A stretch of DNA of 64,000 nt from Phoronis australis (Eukaryota; Phoronida; Phoronidae): contig NMRA01000021.1 in assembly GCA_002633005.1 (NCBI GenBank), forward strand, positions 844,298-908,297, read 5' to 3'. The notes under the pieces are model-generated. The model did not search any database and was not told the DNA's origin. It saw nothing but the letters and a program-made list of their open reading frames with translations. Positions 25,264-38,964 of the stretch are shown here, one piece after another (position 1 is the stretch's first letter; each line of letters begins with the position of its first letter). Position numbers and translations under genes: made by a program.

Positions 25264-27480
25264 TACTCTATTGGATGACTCAAAATATTCACCATAGTAA
25301 TGAGCAGTTTACTGTTTCACAGCAAAAGGACAATGTGATATTTAGTTTCAGGCCCGTAGCCAGCATGGGATGGTTCGGATTTCTAGAACGGCGGACCTGG
25401 CAAACGTTGACACTGTAGAGTTTTCGGTGAGACCGCAGCTTAATTAGGGGAAGGGAAATCGGTATACACAAAGATGACTCACCGCTCTATATGTTCCGGA
25501 GATGAGACGGTTGCTCGTAAAGAACGGGATTCAAATTCGGATGTAATGTGGTCCAGAAAGAAACGCTCTCGCGTTACCCCAACCAAACATTCAAATGAGG
25601 CGTGATCTCCTCAACTGAGTGATTACACCTCATTACATGTACATACTCGGACGGAAATATTAATCGGAGAATGACTTGAAAGGTTTTATCTGGTTGTATT
25701 TTGTGTACTACTTAAGTCGCCTACATTAATGGAAATGGAAACAGCCTACTATTCTACACGTATTCTAAAACAACGAGAAATTTAGACATAATTTTAATAA
25801 TATTTCGCCTCTGTGTTCCTGTAGAGACACACAGACAAATGCTCATGTTTTCTTTGCTTGTGAGGTGTGCAAGGAGCAGAGGGTACAGCTTTTCCAGACA
25901 GTCGAACAATACCGCAGTATTTACAAAAATATTCTGAAATTCCGCAATTGTACAACAAAATTTTCTGTATGGATGTCAAGTACTCAACCCAAATGAAAAT
26001 AAGGTTTTATTCGAAATAGTATCAAAATTTCTTTATAATATTAAATCTCTTTGTGTGAGTGGATAGAATTGTATACATGTGTATGAAAATGATTTATTTA
26101 CAGTCGTAATCATATGATTTTGTGATCTTAACATCAGTTTTTTAATTGATGTATTGTGTATAATAATTGTATATAAATTTCTTTGTATTTTTTAACCCTG
26201 ATACAATGCTTCTTGGCGCTTTCTGGGTTATGTATATTCTTTGCATTCTGAAGATTTCGTAATAAAAATTAATAAAAAACTATTCTGAAGGTTCACTACT
26301 CTGAAAGTCCATAACTCCGAATTTATCTGAAATTTCGAACTCGGGTGTAATTTATATACTTTTACACGCAAAAATAAACGATACTCAGGAGCATGCGACA
26401 ATGCCAGCATGTCTTACGAATACAGAAAAATGAGTATGTACTCCTCAGGATTTTCTCAGGGCAAGAAAAGTCGGTAGTTAAGTGTCTGTTCTTGAGCAAC
26501 GACGAGAACTTGCCGTCGGCGTTCACTGAATTGAGAAAGTGGAGACGCACACGCTTGTACACGCATGCACGTCTATCCACCAGGGGACGCTAGATGCCAA
26601 CAAGATACATGACGATCACTTACAATTCGAAAATTGAAAATGCCTACACTTTACCGACTATGCCAGCAAGTATATCAAAATAACTGACCTATTTTTTTCT
26701 TGGTCAATTTTAAAGCATTCACACTGCACTACGTCATGTTTTGGGAGCTCTCTTGCTACTATATAGCTTAGCTATTTTACTTCTAGGCTCCCTTGTTACC
26801 ATATCATTGCCGTAGCTACCATGCACGTTCAATGGCGATTATATAAAGCTTAGTCTAACCGTCAGCGTGATCCTGTCATCTACGCAATCTCCATTCGGGC
26901 GAAGTTGGCCGCGTACTGCCTAATGATTACATGTACGTGAAACCCTTTGAATCAGAAGCTAATTCAAAATTATTACCAACTTAATTATCATTGTAATTAG
27001 TAGCACCAGTGAGTAGCTGGGTCAGTTTTGATTTTGTTAAGTGTCCATCTGTATCCTTATATTTCCTTATCTTTAACGGATAGACTGGGGCTGGACCTGT
27101 TCCGCGGGGGGGTGGGCTCCATCGAACCTCCCGAGCCCCCTGGTTACAGGCCTGAGGTATGTTATCGCCGGCTTGCTTTGTCAGAATTTTAAATCTTAGA
27201 AGGCCCAAAGGTTGTGCGTATACCCTTCATCGACATTTTAGCCATGTTTGTGTAATCTGCACTTCAGTAAAAAATCAAAGGTGAAGTCACAAGGTTTTGC
27301 AGGTCACACTTTTTCGTGACCTTTGCTGAGAAGTGGTTTTATCTTCCACCCAATTGCGAGAGAGATGATTTTGACTACCATTATCACACTCGTTCCCAGC
27401 CTGCCAATCAGATTGGTTATAGCAGATGGTTACATAAAATATTGGGGGGGCACAAACCAATTTGACTTCGCCAACCTCCC
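25264..27480. other. No supported gene
   Basis: Only AT-rich sequence, short chance frames and a GGGGGGTGGGCTCC repeat remnant near 27105-27160 were seen. Confidence 0.5.
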
Positions 27481-27484
27481 TCCT

Positions 27485-27525
27485 TGCTATCGTCACCCCC
27501 CCCCCCCNCCCCCCCCCCCCCCCCG
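27485..27525. repeat. Poly-C tract with an N
   Basis: Nearly pure C with one N at 27508; its length is unreliable. It lies in a stretch that otherwise looks like a degraded G/C-ended repeat. Confidence 0.8.
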
Positions 27526-27589
27526 TTCTTTGGATGTCACCATATTTGTACTGAACCCCATCCTTCATCCTCCACGTCGGCCATAGGTG

Positions 27590-30500
27590 GGGGTAATACC
27601 GTGAACCAACAAAGATTCTAGGTTTCTAGGTGTGTAAGCATGGGTCTAGGCCCCGAGCGCACTGACGGGTAGCTGAGAGCTGCCTAATGTAACTGTAGCT
27701 GGATCGAAGGTCAAGGTTCCTTTTATTATGATCCAGTTTGGGGAAAACTTCATTTTATTTTGGCCAATCTTTGAAGCAATTTTTGGAAAGGTGAGGTTCC
27801 GAGGTGCCTGGTATAAGGGCCTTTATGGCCATTTCAGGATCCCTTGATGAAACACAGCCGGTAGTCCAGTTTCTGGTTGCTGGGGAAAATGATAGAGAGT
27901 GTGTCCCAAAAATGTACACACTTCAACGTTTGCAGTTCAAATTCAGTTCAGGCCTACTGCATGGTTACACCTTATTTTTACTAACATGTGTGTGCCTGTC
28001 ATGACGTGCCATCATGTCAAAGATTGTCTAGAAACTTGCTATTGATTAATTTTCAAAAAGTCAATGTTGAAATCACCGGTTACAATAAGTTCTTTGTATC
28101 TTTGCTTGATTTTATAATGGCGTTTGGAGTTGCGGGGTTCTTATAAATGTTTGCAATAGATACTTGTTTGATGTGTATCATGGAATGAAATGATGAGCAC
28201 TTACACGTTTTAAAATTTTCTAAAATTTCTTATTTGATAAACACACAAACCTTTTCTCAATGTAGGTAAGGAGTTCCTCTTGAGAAGTAGTAAGGTGAGC
28301 AATTCCTAAGTGCAAGGAACAGCTGTCTAAGTTACATAGTGAGTAGTTATGGGCTGTTGACAACCAAGATACTTGTACGCAGACGATATATATAATTTGG
28401 TGGTTGAAGATCATAAAAGTGGCTCTAAAAAGAAAAGATTTAGTATTGATCGACTGAATATTGACACATCTTTATGTAAGTGCAAAAAATCTTTCAAACC
28501 TTCATTGCATTTATCAGCTGATGGTCAAAAGATGGCACCACTGTTCAATGAGATGTATGCGCATGCATGAGAATGCGGTGCTTGCTTGTCCTTACTGCAA
28601 TAGTTCATTGTACATGTACAGTGTATGTGTGAATGTTCAAATGTGTGAATTTGATGTGGTATGCTTTTTGCCAGTTTTTCCTGCCAACTTCGTTCCAAAC
28701 ATGTATATTTTACGTAGATCTTTCTGCTGACAAGGCTAGCAACTGTAATCGTTCTTATTTGTTCCTCTAATTTGACTAAATTTCACTAAAATGGATCCGC
28801 CTATGACTGACACCTGGAAAATTAACCCAGCATACTATTATCGTTACCCTCGTTGTAAAGACTAATCAACCGCCCGCATATTTTTGCGTCAAGCGCTACG
28901 TCTAAGTATTGTGTTTGTGTTACGGTACATGTACGTGTTTCAGGTCATCCTTTTGTATTGCACGGTATGAGTTATTGACTAATCTTCGCTTTGAAATGAG
29001 GCTCATAACTCATGCCAACACCGATGTATACGCAGAGTGTTACTGGGCCTTATGAGCACAAATGGTGAACTGGTAATGTACATATATTTTCAATTACTGT
29101 TAAGCATTTGTTTACAACTCTAGTAAAGGTTGAGTGAATAGGGTTGGATTAAAAGTTGAATACTAAGTTACCTGCGATTTCTTGAGGTGGCTATCGCGTA
29201 AAACGTTCGGTTGGTTTGCTGACCGCAAAGCTAAATTTATTCAGTCATTTGCTTTATTTATTGATAGGCTGTGTGCGTCGGTAAAGTAAACTCGGTGTCA
29301 GTGAAAGCAAAGAGTGGTACTGAGTAGTGCACTCAGGATGACCTGTCTAAAGGGAAAGAACCTATACTGTTGGTGTTCGTTTTTAGTAGATCCGGCCTGC
29401 AATTTTACGTTACTCTTCCAAATGTAAATTAGCCCACACTAAATTAAACCGAGTTGCTACAGGTGGTATATCAACCCTCTTGCGTCAACCCTTTGCCGTT
29501 TTAAAACTGATGTCAACTTGAGCAATCATGGTCATTGTAGAGAGGAGACTGTACGTACATGTAAGAACTCAGCGACTCAGCACACGATCGTAGACACACG
29601 AAGACGTGCGCGCGTACAAGAAGACGCAGTGAACCATCTTTTCTTTTCTCAGCGTGTAATACATATTCCTTGTAACGTGTCATTGAACCGCTGGCCCCAT
29701 CCATAAAATCAACAATGTATATTTAATAAATGACACCGAAACATGTCAAGTTTTAAATCCGTTGTTGTTTTCGTGAACAATGTATATACGGCAATGCAAG
29801 TCCATGGTCAGTATTGGTCACAAGAAATAAATGTGAGTAATGTTTACAAACTGAGTTAACTGAACGTTTTGTAATCACTGTACCTGTTTTCACGGTAAAC
29901 ACTGCGTCTTTGAACCACTGGTGCTGTGAGTCGACATTATAAAGTAGTTTGATCTGCAGGCAAATATTTTTGTTCACCAAATATCAGTGAAACACCCTGC
30001 TACGGTATAAATATGGTCATATTGAAACTAATGGATATACGCACACGATGTAACTGAAGCAATGAATGAGATTAGTGTTGAGGAACGGCATTTGTGGAAC
30101 TGTTTCATGGCAGAATATTGATACACGAAGGTATCCGTGTTCTGGATGAATTTTGTTAAAAATTGAAGTCTTTTTTCGTGGAATGAGCAACTGGAAGTTT
30201 GAAAATCTCACGTAATTAGCAGAACATTTATAATCCGCACTAGCTATTGTATACGCTTTATAAAGCGCAATGTGTAATTATGTTCGGTGGATGGGGATGG
30301 CAATTTGCGGGCGTCTCGGCCTTTGAACACAGTTATCAGAACGAAAGAAGGAGTCCTTTCATTTTAGCAGAGGTCACCTCCTGAAGGGGGACCCGATGAT
30401 GCTTCAGTTTTAATATTCTTGAATGATATAACCTACTATATCAAAGGCCAAGGGCTCCTCTTTTGACCACATGCCCCCGCCCCCTATAAATTGGTTGAAA

Positions 30501-30732
30501 CAACATAGTATACATGCATGCTCAGATCACGTGACGCATGCGTATTGCAACATCATGACATGCGGCTGAAACGACCAAAATGTGACGTATAAAATACCAT
30601 TGATCGCCATCTAAATTATAAAAAATTGAAGACGTGTCAGAGCCCTAATTGTGAAATACACAAAAATAATCGTAGTGGGTTTGATAACCATGAAATACAA
30701 TTATCCCACAAAGAATACCTAACTGCTGACCT
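27590..30732. other. No supported gene apart from one weak open frame
   Basis: Apart from the weak frame at 28373, nothing with splice sites or recognisable domains was found. A GGATCCGCCTATG hAT-like end lies at 28792-28804 without a visible partner. Confidence 0.45.
28373..28570 (+). CDS. Unidentified basic open frame of 65 codons
   Basis: It includes VVEDHKSGSKKKRFSIDRLN and a CKCKKSF motif. A GTAAGT donor-like site lies inside the frame. No neighbours or family could be linked. Confidence 0.2.
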   Translation: MYADDIYNLVVEDHKSGSKKKRFSIDRLNIDTSLCKCKKSFKPSLHLSADGQKMAPLFNEMYAHA

Positions 30733-30928
30733 GGGGCCTGTTTCAAGAAACTGACTTAAGTTCATTTTTGGAAACTTAGTCAAAATTAAGACAAAATTTA
30801 GGTCATACACTTAAGTCAAACTTAAGATCTGTGTCTTGAATTGGTTTTGAGACAAATCTAACTTTTATTTTAAAATTTACTAAAATTTAAGATTTGTCTC
30901 AGCTAAGTCAGTTTTGTTTGGTTTCAGC
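30733..30928. mobile_element. Short CTTAAG-rich MITE
   Basis: The left end GGGGCCTGTTTCAAGAAACT continues into GACTTAAGTTC; the right end, read in reverse, is CTGAAACCAAACAAAACTGA followed by CTTAGC. Internally TAAGTCAAACTTAAGAT and its imperfect complements recur. At about 196 bp with related ends it looks like a non-autonomous relative of the Harbinger-like element at 46.4-46.9 kb. Confidence 0.5.
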
Positions 30929-31796
30929 ATCTTTGACGAAGAGGAGAAATGCCGGCTTCACCTAAACAGATGAATAACCACACATTGGTACATGTGAGTG
31001 TGTTGCTAATTATTAATGCCTATTCCACGTACTGCGTAGGGAAACGGATCAATTTATCTATAGCGTTCTTGGATATATTCAATATCCTAAGTGCCATCCG
31101 TACAGAGACATAAGTTTGAACAACTTACTCCCGGAACGAGTTGTCGCTAGGCTTAGGGGCTATCTGGACGCTTTATAGACTAGTCGAACTTGCCCCACTC
31201 GTGGTCTTGTTTGTGCAAGTGACTCCGCTGAACCATTGATGAGAACAAATCACCTGACCCTTTTGTTTGAGAATTGTCTGAACATGGCTGAGATAGTAAC
31301 CACTCTGGGTGCACATTGGATAAATAGTAAATTTTGGGCCTCAAAATTAGGCCTTCTATATTACTATAGGGTCTTTTCCCTTAACTCGGTCACTTTACGA
31401 CTGGGCCCACTGATGACTAGGCCTGACATTGAATTTCTTGCTTTTATGTTATTTTAATAAGAATAACTCATTTGAAATAATAAGCCGCATAGAAAACTTA
31501 GTTGAACTGGTTTACAGTATCCAGTTTTGCTCACTGCGTTAGCATGACTTCCAGTTTGAGAAATTGTCATCTTATGGAAATCGTCAGAAATTAGTCAAGT
31601 ATGTTCATGTAGATATTACATAGGATAGGCCATTGCTTGATCACACACCCACTCGTGGCAGTGATAAGAAGCTTATGCTTCTGAAAATAGATATGATTTG
31701 TATAGATATACCAGCATAACCAATGATCAGTTTTGTGCCAGGAGTATGCGCCACAGACCGTTGACGAGGTGAGTAGGTGTGAAACTCCTGCCTCCC

Positions 31797-31934
31797 GTTC
31801 AGTAACGCTAGGACCTCGCTGAAAAGCAAGACTTCGTGGGATTACGTGAGATATTGCCGTGTATCTTAAATGAGAACACGTGGCTCTGGCTAGATTTTAG
31901 CTAGGTCCTAGCATAGGTCCTAGCGTTACTGAAC
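31797..31934. mobile_element. 138 bp MITE with 20 bp inverted ends
   Basis: GTTCAGTAACGCTAGGACCT on the left and AGGTCCTAGCGTTACTGAAC on the right are exact reverse complements. A diverged relative with GTTCACTAACGCTAGGACC lies at 41931-42025. Confidence 0.75.
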
Positions 31935-33899
31935 GCACTCCTGGTCAGCTCCGCTAGCTTGTGTGGACTGGCATTAACTCATTGGCTTTTCCGTCGTAAG
32001 GTAGTACTTTTTAAATATATTAAAGGTCGGTATTCAAGAAACAACTCGTTGTTTGTACAGTTAGTTTAGTGCTTGACACTGTAAAGTGTACATTGATTCA
32101 TTGACTTGATAATGCTTTAGCGTTTTAAGTGAAACGTTAAACATGAAAGTCTATGTACCAACAAAATCGCCATGTCTCATTGTTGTGTTGCCCCATTTCT
32201 AGTCAGATGGATATGAAATTTAATTACACATTTTGCGTAACTCGTCATTAGCTCGAGGCCTGAGATCAGTTTCAAAGATCTCGTACTGACGGACACAAGT
32301 AAATTTTGAATAAAGACAACAACGTTTGTAAAATGTAGCAACATGTTTCGACGATAAAACATCCACCATTATGAAGCTTTATTCAAATAATGGATGCCAA
32401 GATTGCTACAGGTACAATACTGAAAATTACAAAACACGCAAAAATACCAGAACAGGAGTGACTGGTAATCGGAATCTCAACTCAGTGTATCAGTGTTAAC
32501 GACTCTTGGGAAACCTGTGCATTGAGTGAGGGTATTTCAGAAGACTGAATGTACAGTTGTAAATGACTTCAAGCAGTTTGAAGCGACAGCGATTAGTATC
32601 ACCGTCAATAAAATCGTAATGTTGTGTTCCCCAACGGCCTCTCTACAAGTAGCATTGTTTTCCAAGTGTCTAAAGATATGTGAATTCTTATCGCTAACTA
32701 GGTGTTCCTTCACCCTTGTAGTCAAGTGGCGAGTTGTCTTACCATTATAAGTTGCTTGACAAAAACTACAATCAAATTTCTACACTATATGGTGTTTCAG
32801 AGCGAAATGCAACCTCGCTTCAATACAAGCAGAACATCCGTCGTGTACTCACGAAATCTTGGTCTGACTGAAATAAAGAACTGACGGTTGCTTGTCGAGC
32901 ACCGGCAGCGTCCCTAATCTGACTGAGAAACAAATTACTTTCGGATTTTTAGAGACAAGTGGTCTAATACAAATCAAACGTTTTTGATAGGGAGATTTAT
33001 TGTTTCGTTCAGTTAGTCAGACATTTGTCTGAAATTTCCGTTTTATGTGAAAAAATATAAAAACCGTTTTTTTTTAAATTAATGTAACCTATCATTCTTG
33101 GCGAAAGTCAAATCTATTGCTATGTCATAATTTTTTTTGTTTGTTAGTTTATTCAGAGCCTATTGATTTTGGTAGCTGACAAAAGATGCTGCTGTGACGG
33201 TCATTTAGCACCATTATGGTTTTCAGAGAATAGATCATTTCAAGGGCAATCAGAAGTGTGTCATTTTCTTTTCTCTAGGACTTACCGTCGAGTTATCCAA
33301 GTTACTGGTCGTTTTAAATGGTTGGATATTCATGCCGTGACTCCGGTGTCCCTAGACGGATATTTCTAAATTGGGTATGTGGATAATTTTCGTCAAGCGC
33401 TATTTGCACTGTGTCTTCAGTTTCTCGTTCTGAATTACGGTTCACGAATTATTCGAGATTTTCTGGTCAGTCCTCTCTGTACTGTTGTACTCGTTCTACG
33501 GGTCGCACTTCTTGTCCGATCGGCATGAAGCTCGAAGGCAAGCGTTTTTTTTTTCAATAACTCGAGGATGAAATCTGAAGCAAACTGGTACTGTTGCGGG
33601 CATTTTGCGATATTTGTTTTGTTTCACGAAGCCATAGCTCTACTGTGCAGGGATTTCCCTGAAATTTGGTATGTCGATCCACCTTTTCGAGAACTGTCAA
33701 GACAGGTGTAGTATGCTTTCCTCGATTCATGTGTTATTTGAGATTCATAGGTGACAATAGAGTTCTTTCAGTTTACTGTTAATCGTCCGGCAGACTTTGT
33801 TCGCAGAATTCCGCCGTAGATTAACCATGACAGCGTTTTCCCGTTCCGTGACTTTACCAGACGTAGGGGGTTCTGAGCGTGTGATAACATCTAGCTTCT

Positions 33900-34226
33900 T
33901 TGTTGACTGACAAGCACACTGTTTTGTCTGTTATGACAACAAGCAGGCCAATTATCTACCAGGCTTTTTACAGACCACGTGTGAACACAGTCAAACTCAG
34001 AGGCAACTCCATTAGGAGGCACAGAACTGTTCTCACAGGTGTTTGCCTATCAGAAGACACGTCAATGGACTCTTCATCCTTTCTTCACTCTGTCAAAAAC
34101 TGCATGCTAACTAAGAAAAGTTTTGAGTCATTTCACATCACAAGCCTTACAGATGAGCACAGAAACTTTATTCTCTCTTGTATTTTTGACACTTTCACTC
34201 CCACTGAAAACCAAGCTAAACGATGA
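33900..34226 (+). CDS. Unidentified open frame of 108 codons
   Basis: The frame contains TVKLRGNSIRRHRTVL and SFESFHITSLTDEHRNF, with balanced amino acid use. No start with good context, no splice partner and no family were found. It may be an exon or chance. Confidence 0.2.
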   Translation: MLTDKHTVLSVMTTSRPIIYQAFYRPRVNTVKLRGNSIRRHRTVLTGVCLSEDTSMDSSSFLHSVKNCMLTKKSFESFHITSLTDEHRNFILSCIFDTFTPTENQAKR

Positions 34227-35788
34227 AAAATAGGGGCAAAAACGTAAAATTGGCACTTTTCATCCCAAAACCACCACTTCCCTGCCGATGCTTGACTAAA
34301 GCCAACATTAGATTCCGAAAGCAAATCTCCTACCGATTCCAAAAATGTGGTCCAAAAGCACTGTCAACCAACTAGTTTTTTGCAAATCTGGCTTGTTTGA
34401 GGACTACCTGGAATCGCGGCCAATTTCACAGTTTCTACCCAGCAATGCACAACTGCAACAGCTGGGGCCACCATCTTGAAGAAGAATGCAGCTACAGCCG
34501 GGGAAGTGGCCTTTATTTTCATTCTCAACATGATCACAAATACAAACAAACCTCATTCACTTGGCCTACATGCAATATCTAACTAAAATTGCCCCAATCC
34601 TGGTCTACCCCTAGATTATAATATTTTGGGAGAGCAAATTGGCCGCGGCCGCAACCTAACTGTTCAGTGCCACCTTAGGAAAACATGATCCCCGCGCTTT
34701 GCAGCGCCATTTGATCTTAAATTGAACAAGGAAAGCTATTCAAGCGAGATGCAAGAAAATCAGTGTGGACGGGATTTTCGAGTACTAATCCCGGACGTAT
34801 ATTTTGCAAGATGATGTCGTCTGACTAAATTTAAAAATACAAAAACTATACATACTGGTATAGATTTGTCAGCGCCGAATGTATCGGAACGGGTGCATCT
34901 TTACCAAAACCACTACGCAGTCTAACAGAAAATTCAGAAAGCATTTCCCGTTATTAAATGCATAACGAGAACCATAATAAAAAGCGATTGCCCTGAAAAG
35001 ATTTGCATTTAATATTTTTCCGTTATAAGGTTTTGAAATATATTGATTTCCTGAGGAATATTTTGGTCATGTACATGCACGCTCTTCAAATACGCCGTAT
35101 TGGTGTATCTGCTGAAGCTTATTTTCGAGAAATGGTATGATTTAGCGAAACTCATTTTTGCATTTTTGTGAACCCCTGAAATGAGGTACTGGCTGTGAAA
35201 GGTGAGAAATCAATCGATGCTCTAAGGTAAACACCACAATTTTTAATGAAAATTCCACCATGCCTCGCATTGTGTCTGGCAGTAAGGCATTGCAGAGTGC
35301 AAAAATGATCTCTAATGAGTTCGGATTGGTTTCAGCAGCTAAACAACGGAAATCTAACAAAATGAGAAATTCTCAATTCTTGACCTCATATTCTTTTCAT
35401 TAATGATAACCAATGACCTACACAAGAATACATATACAAAAGCATCTGCCTGCGATCGTTTCAGTGACCAATATTGCTCGTTAGTAGTGTGGATTAACGG
35501 AGTAGCTATCAACGGTTGATGAGAAGACGCTGGTGGCATAAGTGGCAAGACCCCCCCCCCCCCCTCGGATACCGTAATCCGTCTAGAAACGGGAAATATC
35601 GCCAAGAATTATCTATCGTGATTCGTGAGTACACTCGGAAGATGAGCTAGTCATTATTGTCAAAATTCAGCCAGAGCGAAATTTTCCCATTTTCATGATT
35701 TTACAAGCCCATATTTAGGATACTTAATGTCGATGTATTGGGCGACATTGTGGACTTCATTCCTTAATTGTTCATTTCATTTCGACAG

Positions 35789-36004
35789 GTGTCGATCTTC
35801 AGAACGCTTTTATTTTCAATGTCGGCCCCTATGGGCATCTACCTATTCCACGTCCAGTTTGCAGAATTATACAAATTGAAGAATCAAATTTCATCAAATG
35901 AGGAAATCCAGGAGAGCGACGAAATCAAGATATTTTTGTTTTCACTGGAAAACACAAACTTTGAAGAATACAACAACAAGAAAAGCAGTACTGTTGAGCC
36001 GTGA
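35789..36004 (+). CDS. Probable terminal exon of a membrane protein
   Basis: After a pyrimidine-rich tract ending ACAG, an open frame of 71 residues runs to a TGA. It begins with a hydrophobic stretch (IFRTLLFSMSAPMGIYLF) and passes into a hydrophilic, Glu/Ser/Asn-rich tail typical of a cytosolic C-terminus. No upstream exon could be tied to it and no family is recognised. A random open frame of this length is possible, but the acceptor and the clear change of character favour a real exon. Confidence 0.35.
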   Translation: MSIFRTLLFSMSAPMGIYLFHVQFAELYKLKNQISSNEEIQESDEIKIFLFSLENTNFEEYNNKKSSTVEP

Positions 36005-37195
36005 ACTGTCACTATGACATCGACCGAAGAAAAATATCGCATGTACTATGTGATTGTGGACGTCTCATTCTATACGATCTTAAAAAAATAAGTGACTTGT
36101 TTCCTTTGCGCAGACATTGCACTAGCCTCTGGGAATTCGGCTAATTCTCCGTTCGGGAAAATTCAGTGAGAAACGCTTTAAAGTTTGTCTTAACCTGTCT
36201 GAATGCGTGGTCACATGTATACCTGACCAGATAAAATTGTCTGCTAATTTCTAAAAATATATGCCAAGGACGGAAAGCAGAGGTTGTCGGCTATTCGTCA
36301 GCCAGATGGGCACTAAATTGAAATCATGACGTCTTGAACATATTTATATTTTACCACACCAGTCATACTCAACTTATGCAATGTTACCATTTACTATATA
36401 TCAATATGGACACCAAATCTGAAACATGTCGTCATTGTTCCCGCACCAGTCATGCCCAATTTTATCATTTGCAACAGGAAAGAAAACTTGCAAAGTCTGC
36501 TTTAAAAACATGGCTGCAAATCAGTTTATCCCTGTACAGTACTCTTCAATCTATCACTTGGGCAATACACAATTTTTGTTATGCCTAGTTTCCTATATAG
36601 CTGCACACCTGAAGAAAGGAGATTGTTTCGACACTACGAGCGAATCAGTATCAAGCTTTCACACAAAATGTTAAGTCGTGTTTTCAACGAAGTTTATATA
36701 ACAATTACTGAATTATAACCGCTTCATTGAGGACACAGGTAAAATACAATAAGAGTGCGATATAAAGCAAGAAAAAATACAAAAACGAGACAGTAATTAC
36801 TATTTACTATTCATACGTTCGGCATACGATCAGAAGGCTGACATAGTAGTATAAATACTTCAATAAATAAACAAATGAATCTGACAGCCTTATAAAACGA
36901 AATGAAATGGTGTTACATATCTACACATAATACATGATAAGCAAATCGACTGTGTGTAAATAATAAAACTATTTGTTTATATGTGCGCGGGTACATGTAG
37001 ATGCATCTGTGTGTGCAAACATTAGTAGTGTTTTGCTGTAATAGTGCAAGTTGCATATGGTTTTAACGGTGGCCATAGCTCCAGAGGGAGCTAATCATTG
37101 CAATTCCATAGTGAAAAAGTATCGAAAAAATTGTTCCTGTAATGTCTTGAAAGTCCAGTAAGTGAATGGGTGTTTAGCCTAACTTATCTAGAACT
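36005..37195. other. No supported gene, AT-rich
   Basis: The expected 3' flank of the terminal exon at 35789, then AT-rich sequence with chance frames only. Confidence 0.45.
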
Positions 37196-37199
37196 GATG

Positions 37200-38300
37200 A
37201 TTTTAGGAACGAGAAAACGAAAACAGCGAGTATTACTGAACAAGAAGTGCGTGAAACATTTATTTCTCTGCCTAATGGCAAGGCAGCCGGAGTTCATTGG
37301 TTAGGTTATGAAATATTTAGGTGTACCAACGATCTTATTACTCCAATTTTAACTATCTCATTTATTTGCGTTCTTAACAATGGAGTTTTTGTACAAAGTT
37401 GCTGTGAAGTCATTATATGTCCTATGTACAAACAAGACTCCGCTAAGGACACAAAAAATATAGTGGAAAATCAGTTTTCAGGAGTTTCTTCTAAAATTCT
37501 AATGAACGACAAACGACCTGGTCTGAGGACCATGAACTTTCTGAAGAAAACCGAGCGTGTTTTCGAAAGAGATACTCCAGGCTAGATCACATTTTACGCT
37601 ACAGGGTCTTGTACAAAATTGCGTAAGCAAGCAGAGGACATTTTTATTGTTGCTTTGTCGATTTTACTAAGGCCTTTGATACTATCCCACATCATTTTTA
37701 TGGTATAGACTACAAAACATTAGAATTCACGGGAAAATGCTTACCATTTTGAAGTCTATGTACAGCCAATTAAGATCTCGCGTTCAAACTATTGGTGGTC
37801 TTATTGACTATTTCAAAAAATAACAAGGTACTCGTCAACTTTGCATGTTAAGTCCATTCCTCTTTATTAAGTTTTCGAACGAATATTGGGATCACGTTGA
37901 GACGTAGTGAAGTGGTAAATTTTTTGTGAATGAAAATGTACCGGAAATTGATGTTCTATATGTAGATGACTTTGTGGCTTGTTCATTAACATCCTGGCGG
38001 TTGCAAAAGCAAGTGAATACTTTGCTACTTTGCACAAGTTTTGTGTAGACTGGGGCATGGAAGAATCTAAAAAATGAAAATGATAGTGTTCCGTAGAGGT
38101 GGCCCTCTGTGAAAATAATGAAAAGTGGTATTTGGATGGTCAACTCGTTGCTGGTGAGTTAAGCTGCAAATATCTTGGGATATGTTTCACTTCGAAACTG
38201 TCTTGGTCTAAAGCTACATATACGAAAAGCGGAGAATTGTACGCAAAACGACGCTTGTTAGAATTTTTCACTTAAACGTCTGAAAGAGGCAAGGTGAGTG
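37200..38300 (+). pseudogene. Decayed non-LTR retrotransposon reverse transcriptase
   Basis: Reverse-transcriptase landmarks appear in order across several frames: GKAAGV..GYEIF (37271-37318), a PMYKQ block (about 37421), motif A FVDFTKAFDT (about 37660-37690), MLSPFLF of motif B (about 37845), motif C YVDD (about 37957-37968), and a CKYLGICFTSKLSWSK thumb segment (about 38165). This RT copies the element's own RNA into DNA at the target. Stops, frameshifts and loss of the motif B Gly show it is dead. No endonuclease is visible upstream, which suggests 5' truncation typical of LINEs. Confidence 0.8.
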
Positions 38301-38526
38301 TCAGTTTGTGATTCATGGTTAGCATACTGGGAAAACTACGAAATCATATTTGTGCACAAATTCCAAGGAGTACCTTTGAATGCAAAGATACTTATATAAC
38401 GTTTTGTTTTAGAAAATAATTTTGTTCGAATGAAAAAATGAGCCGCTGCTACGATTTCACTGGTCTAAGCTTTGTATGTGTAATTCAACATTCTCAAGTG
38501 AGAAGCTCTTCTGGGAGATGTTAAGT

Positions 38527-38620
38527 GGCCCTTAAAAGGGCCGGGCGCTGGTCGGCACTGGCCGTTGGCTGTACTGTGCATGAGCCTTAGGTATAGCGTG
38601 AAATGGTTCTTAAAAGAACC
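38527..38620 (-). ncRNA. Two histone-mRNA-type 3' stem-loops without histone genes
   Basis: On the - strand GGCCCTTTTAAGGGCCAC (38525-38542) and GGTTCTTTTAAGAACCAT (38603-38620) each form a 6 bp stem with a TTTA loop, the SLBP-binding shape that ends replication-dependent histone mRNAs. They are 78 bp apart. No histone reading frame precedes either on the - strand. They may be relics of histone genes captured in a repeat, or chance palindromes. Confidence 0.35.
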
Positions 38621-38964
38621 GTTGAATAATTCAACAAGTACTGAAGGTCCTCTTCATTCCAGTTTTCATCAGGGAAGGTTGTATGAAAACAGAGAAATGG
38701 TCGCTGCGACGCCACTTGCATGACAAGGCTAAAAATCGTTCACAGTCCGCCATTTTTCACGGTGTTGTAAAGCTAACCAATGACTGCTGAGGTTACATCA
38801 ATCAATGTTAAAGCGCGTGCCACTGCGTGATACCTGCGTGCTGGCAAGGCACGTAGGGAACCAGCGAGAAGTGATACCTTCCTGCTGGCTACCATCTAGC
38901 CTTGGTCCAAAGCTGTATACTAAATATACAGCTTTGTGCTGATGTGGGTAAAAAAGTGGTAAGA

